Assembly: GCA_039881145.1 (NCBI GenBank) | Contig: JAYKKI010000061.1 | Coordinates: 11,320,001 to 11,384,000, forward strand | From: Druceiella hillmani | Lineage: Eukaryota > Arthropoda > Insecta > Lepidoptera > Hepialidae | Direction: 5' to 3' | DNA: 64,000 nt | Part shown: positions 60,292-64,000 of the stretch, piece after piece | How the letters are laid out: every line of letters starts with the position of its first letter | Position numbering within the stretch: position 1 is the stretch's first letter | Made by a program: the position numbers and the translations under genes | Notes under the pieces: model-generated | Seen by the model: the letters and a program-made list of their open reading frames with translations, nothing else | Told to the model about the DNA's origin: nothing | The model's database searches: none

Positions 60292-60324
60292 GGGTGTAAC
60301 ACACCCAACCTTACGCTCGCCGGG
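60292..60324. repeat. piggyBac right end: TIR and subterminal palindrome
   Basis: GGGTGTAACACACCC (arms GGGTGT/ACACCC) abuts the terminal repeat read inward from TTAA. Confidence 0.9.
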
Positions 60325-60328
60325 TTAA

Positions 60329-60759
60329 TACCAAGCTTAGTACAAGCTTCATAAAAGGTAAAGCAGTGAATTTCTAGAATTATAAATTGAGCAAGGTATT
60401 AATTACATATATAAATTACGACTGAACATTTATTTATTCACAAGTAACAACCAGGTGAATATTAGAATCAAGTTGACATTGGCGACTCGTACACTATAAA
60501 TGTTACCATGATTGGCTTACAAACTCAATACGCCCCAGATCTCTACCTTTTTCTATTGATTGCGCATATTGTTTGTCTGTGTCTAGTTCTTTGGTTAAAT
60601 AAGAATGCCGTCTGCTAAAGAACCCTTGTAACTTCGTCACGTGCATATAACTTTGCAAACAGATCTAGATTCCGATCTGGATGTTATTAATAATATGTGT
60701 CAAAATATTAAAGAAAAATTTATGTACCTCCTCATGCAAATAAAGTGGAATTAAATTTT
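60329..60759. other. AT-rich stretch, nothing recognised
   Basis: Right flank of the piggyBac insertion. No gene or repeat seen. Confidence 0.5.
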
Positions 60760-61172
60760 TTTGGACCCCCCCCCCCTAATAGGATAGTATTGGATAAGCC
60801 TTTTAACATGAAGCATAGGTTCGATTTATGATTTTAAATTTCTAAGCATCGTTTCCAAGATATTAAACTTTAAAACGATTTTCAATAAGCCCCCCACTCT
60901 CACCTTCTCTAATTCTTCAACTATGGATTTGATAAACCTGATAATATGGGTACTGGAATTTGGTTAGGAGTTTAAATTTTGAATCTTTTGGGTAACTCGT
61001 ATCAACCATTTCAAGAGATATTGACGTCCTCCCTCCCGCCTTCTCTAATTCTGTAATCATGGATATGAAACACTTAAAAATTTTCTAGGTACTGAAATTT
61101 GGTTATAAGTTTAAATTTTGACTCTTTTAGGTAACTTGGATCAACAATTTCAAGAGATATTGACAACTTTCT
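60760..61172. repeat. Diverged tandem repeat, about 136-bp unit, 2-3 copies
   Basis: CTTCTCTAATTCT recurs at 60904 and 61040. GAAATTTGGTTA(T/G)..GTTTAAATTTTGA and TTTCAAGAGATATTGAC recur likewise. A weaker copy may precede 60900. A run of 13 C lies at about 60765. Units are perhaps 75-80% alike by eye. Confidence 0.75.
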
Positions 61173-63546
61173 TGTAAAATATAAAACTTTGTTTTTAAAT
61201 TTTTATTGTTTATTCTTTACTTTGCAAACTTCTCATAAAATATTGGTTGTGGTCACATCCGATTTTTCCGTTCAATGACACTTGGCGGAAATGATTCCAC
61301 TGCCGATAAGGTCGTCAAATATTTTTATCAACGTACGTTTACATGTATATTGAAGTCGCAAAGAAATAAATAAATAAATTTACATATATGCGCGGCTTTA
61401 TGTATAGAGACGGAAATTGTGACGCGTCATTCAGACGTGAAAATACCAGTGGCTGCTACGATAAAGTGAATGGCGTCTTAATGAGAAAAGCAAACAATAA
61501 ACGGAGAGTCAGACTTACGTTCCGTTTATGTTTGGCAATTTAATTTTAAAATAAACGAGATAACATTAAAAATCACGTACGCAGATGACGGACATTTTAT
61601 AAACGCAATAAGTGTATATCAGTATAACCTGTTAAGTTCGATTAGAACTCACACTCTGAGGGTTCCGTATACAATTAGGTACATACATAATAAAAATTTA
61701 AAGGTACATAGTACTTTGATAAAACTATTTACAAGCATTAATATTATTCGTCATTATATAAATATATTGCCTAGTATGTCTTTCACAGGCGTATTAATAT
61801 CTTATATTTCTAATGTTATAATTACCAATATATTAATCAAATGATCTCGTTCGTTCATTGGGTCTACTTACAGCAGCAAAAATTATGATGTAAAATGGTC
61901 GCTATAGTTTTCCAGTAAATTTTAGGTATACTTCTAGTAAAGCTGTTTTTTTCTTCATAGTTCAACTTCACCTTCATTAGTGTCAGTGAAAGGTAAAAGG
62001 GACATGTTTTGTGAATCTTTTCGACTATAACCCTAGAACAATCTTAGTTTTCGAATCGTCAAAACTTGCCCATTCAGTCGATATCCCATACGACTGAAAG
62101 CAAAAACAATATTTTTTCAATGTCTCCATAACTATGTCAAATTTCAAGTTTCTGAATCAAAAGGGTTTCCAAGAAGAATGGCTGTGCTATGCGAACTAAA
62201 GGACGTATACGTCGTAAGTAATCTTATAAGGGTTCTATTTCTTCATTTGGTTTGAAAGAAGGAGCCCTAAAACGGTTTATTATATTTTATCACGTACGGT
62301 TTATTATTTTTTATCAACGTAGTTATTGAGAAAACAAATCCAGAACTCTATTTTATTTTAAGACGAGAGTTAAATTACGTTTATGCATCACATTGTAAAT
62401 CACATGAAAAATCCTTCTTTATAAGACTTATTCAACATGGAATTTATTATGATTAAAATACTTTTATGATGCATATTGTAAGAGAAAACTTCAATTTAAT
62501 ATTTTATAATTTTCTAAATTTTTTTGAAAACAATGATATGTTTTAAAATAACTTGGAATTACAAGTATTTTAAATACTTACAGTATTTACAAGTATTTAA
62601 AATTTAGAAAACTTAAATCAATAGAAAGGTAAGTTTTATAAATGAGAATTACTTTGTTCTAAATTCTGTTTTATTTCGATGAACGGTTTTAGAGTTATCA
62701 CCATTTCAGCGTCGTAACAAAACTCTCCTACCATATTTCAACAATAATATAAATATTAAATCTCTGTCATAATATATTGTATATCTGAAGAAAAATGTTT
62801 ATAAAAAACATAATTTCGTATTTGTGATGGACACAACACATAGTTTATATAAATTATGTTTCCCAACGCTAGCCGGGTATTGACCTCACTCCGTACAATG
62901 TGCCACAGCAGTTTTAGCCTTAATTGACTAAATTTTTTAATCAAACAGTTAAAAGTTTTAATAGAGTAAATTAATGATGAAAAATACAGTCTTAGTCTAA
63001 AAAATTTTTTTCTTTCAGTAATATCTAAGATTATTTATTTTTAGTCATAAAGTACTCGACTGACATATGACTCCTGCGTTCCCATTATTCGGTCGGGGGA
63101 TCGGGCAAGGACTCTCAGCTGGTTTAAAAAATCCCGGTAAGTAAACTTTGCGATTTTTTTGGAAATTATGAAGAGTAATTTCACTTCATGAAAAAATGTT
63201 TATTTACCATCAAATAAATAAGTAGTTGATTTCTTGCTTTTTTCTTTCTGTTATGTCATAAATTTTCATGATTTTTATAATATTCTTTTATTTCATAAAT
63301 CTGTTAAAAGTTATTTACAACTTAAATCACAATTAATAATTACGAATAATATTAAATTGTAAATTAGTTTTGACCAATATTTAAAATTTTTAGTCATTAG
63401 AACACATGGCCAACTAACATTGTGACAACTAACTTTATGACAATGGGAAGCTCTGGTTGAAAATGGCACTGACGTGTGCCTAAATAGAAATGAAAACATA
63501 ATGAATGCTATTACGTTAAAATATATGTAAATAATAATGAATATAA

Positions 63547-63550
<4 letters not shown>
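61173..63550. other. AT-rich stretch, no supported gene
   Basis: 61380-61560 is GC-richer with a good minus-strand donor-like site (AACGTAAGTCTG) but no frame to support an exon. At 63061-63142 a plus-strand frame, MTPAFPLFGRGIGQGLSAGL, runs into CCCG|GTAAGTAAAC. This could be a short first exon or chance; I do not call it. Confidence 0.4.
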
Positions 63551-63622
<72 letters not shown>

Positions 63623-63631
63623 TATATATAA
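63551..63631. repeat. (TA)n microsatellite
   Basis: About 38 TA dinucleotides with one AAA interruption. It creates the long Tyr/Ile runs in the overlapping frames on both strands. Confidence 0.95.
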
Positions 63632-64000
63632 ATTAATGAATATAATAACTATTTTTACTTTAATAAAATTATATAATAAATCAAACAAAATAGAGGTCGG
63701 GCTGGAGTACTGTACTGTGTGTACTACAACCAGTTCAGACAAAGGAGGTCTCAACAAGTTATCCGATACTACCAGGCTCTCCTTCGCAAAACCAATCTCA
63801 ATGCAGTCAATCGACCCTTTCTTTTTGCACATTAAACTTGGGGGGGAGTAGTTATTCCTTTAATTAGATGTAGAGCTAAAGATATATCCAAACTCTCTAA
63901 TTCCATTTGTTTTTACTTTAACGATGTTTTGTTCTCGATAATTCTTACATATTTCAGAATTGTAACGAAACCATAGATTTTATTTTATATAAAATTGACT
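63632..64000. other. Unassigned end of window with a GC-richer patch
   Basis: 63690-63845 is less AT-rich (GAGGTCGGGCTGGAGTACTG, GACAAAGGAGGTCTCAAC). It is open on both strands but shows no motif I know. An AATATAATAACTAT phrase flanks the TA microsatellite on both sides. Confidence 0.4.

Larger units (their letters stand above)
57916..60328 (-). mobile_element. piggyBac-superfamily transposon, both ends present
   Basis: TTAA at 57916-57919 and 60325-60328 bracket inverted ends CCCGACGAGCGTAAGGTT (left) and CCCGGCGAGCGTAAGGTT (right, reversed), which differ at one base of 18. Just inside each end lies an imperfect palindrome: GGGTATAACACACCC at 57964-57978 and GGGTGTAACACACCC at 60292-60306. 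Total length is about 2.4 kb, normal for an autonomous piggyBac. The transposase is on the minus strand. The CCCGGCGAGC start resembles what I recall of Bombyx yabusame-type piggyBac ends. Intact ends and target site suggest a fairly recent insertion that could still be moved by an enzyme supplied from elsewhere. Confidence 0.95.

Noticed and set aside
63061..63142. Short plus-strand frame MTPAFPLFGRGIGQGLSAGL ending at a GTAAGT donor
   Set aside because: Only about 25 codons, no partner exon found and no motif; chance cannot be excluded.
63311..63851. 173- and 104-codon frames on opposite strands
   Set aside because: Most of their length is TA microsatellite translation; the remaining part has no motif and is open on both strands.

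Overview
The window looks like nuclear DNA from an insect, most likely a moth or butterfly. It is AT-rich, gene-poor and repeat-dense. The only host gene with solid evidence is split by a 7.9 kb intron with GT-AG borders. The transposon relics (a piggyBac element bounded by TTAA, TTAA-bounded MITEs, decayed LINE and hAT-like coding remnants) fit a lepidopteran. The order-level assignment is inference; nothing here proves the species.

Host gene: the last two coding exons of a carboxyl/cholinesterase lie on the minus strand. The penultimate exon (52834-53117) carries the catalytic-histidine motif GACHGDELGYLF. The terminal exon (44778-44970) joins it in phase to read ...FAKTG-NPTPNALD... and ends at a TGA. 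Upstream exons, including the serine (GxSxG) exon, were not found in the 10.9 kb to the right and probably lie beyond the window. The intron between the two exons holds a CA microsatellite, a decayed hAT-like transposase and a 2.1 kb satellite of 67-bp units with higher-order structure.

Mobile DNA: the best-preserved element is a 2.4 kb piggyBac transposon (57916-60328) with matching inverted ends and TTAA at both borders. Its 510-codon transposase frame is long, but its N-terminal part is frameshifted and one catalytic Asp is Asn, so it is probably dead as a source of enzyme. Two short TTAA-bounded MITEs (33269-33437 and 40355-40689) have different ends. Decayed coding relics include a LINE reverse transcriptase (31755-33000, plus), a hAT-like transposase (47180-47770, minus) and a widespread arthropod transposon-associated protein (17365-17865, minus). 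Further elements are a 1.85 kb inverted-repeat structure with arms of about 270-285 bp (22681-24531), a 370-bp dispersed repeat in two copies (7899 and 23413) and a foldback MITE in two copies (20187 and 39457).

Unusual structure: the window has many perfect or near-perfect hairpins with short loops, the largest with 68-bp and 53-bp identical arms only about 180 bp apart. It also has seven or more minisatellites with unit lengths of 26, 27, 41, 58, 67, 93 and 136 bp, some with identical units. Most of positions 1-44500 is AT-rich sequence with no gene that I can support. I found no tRNA, rRNA, CRISPR or bacterial-type operon.
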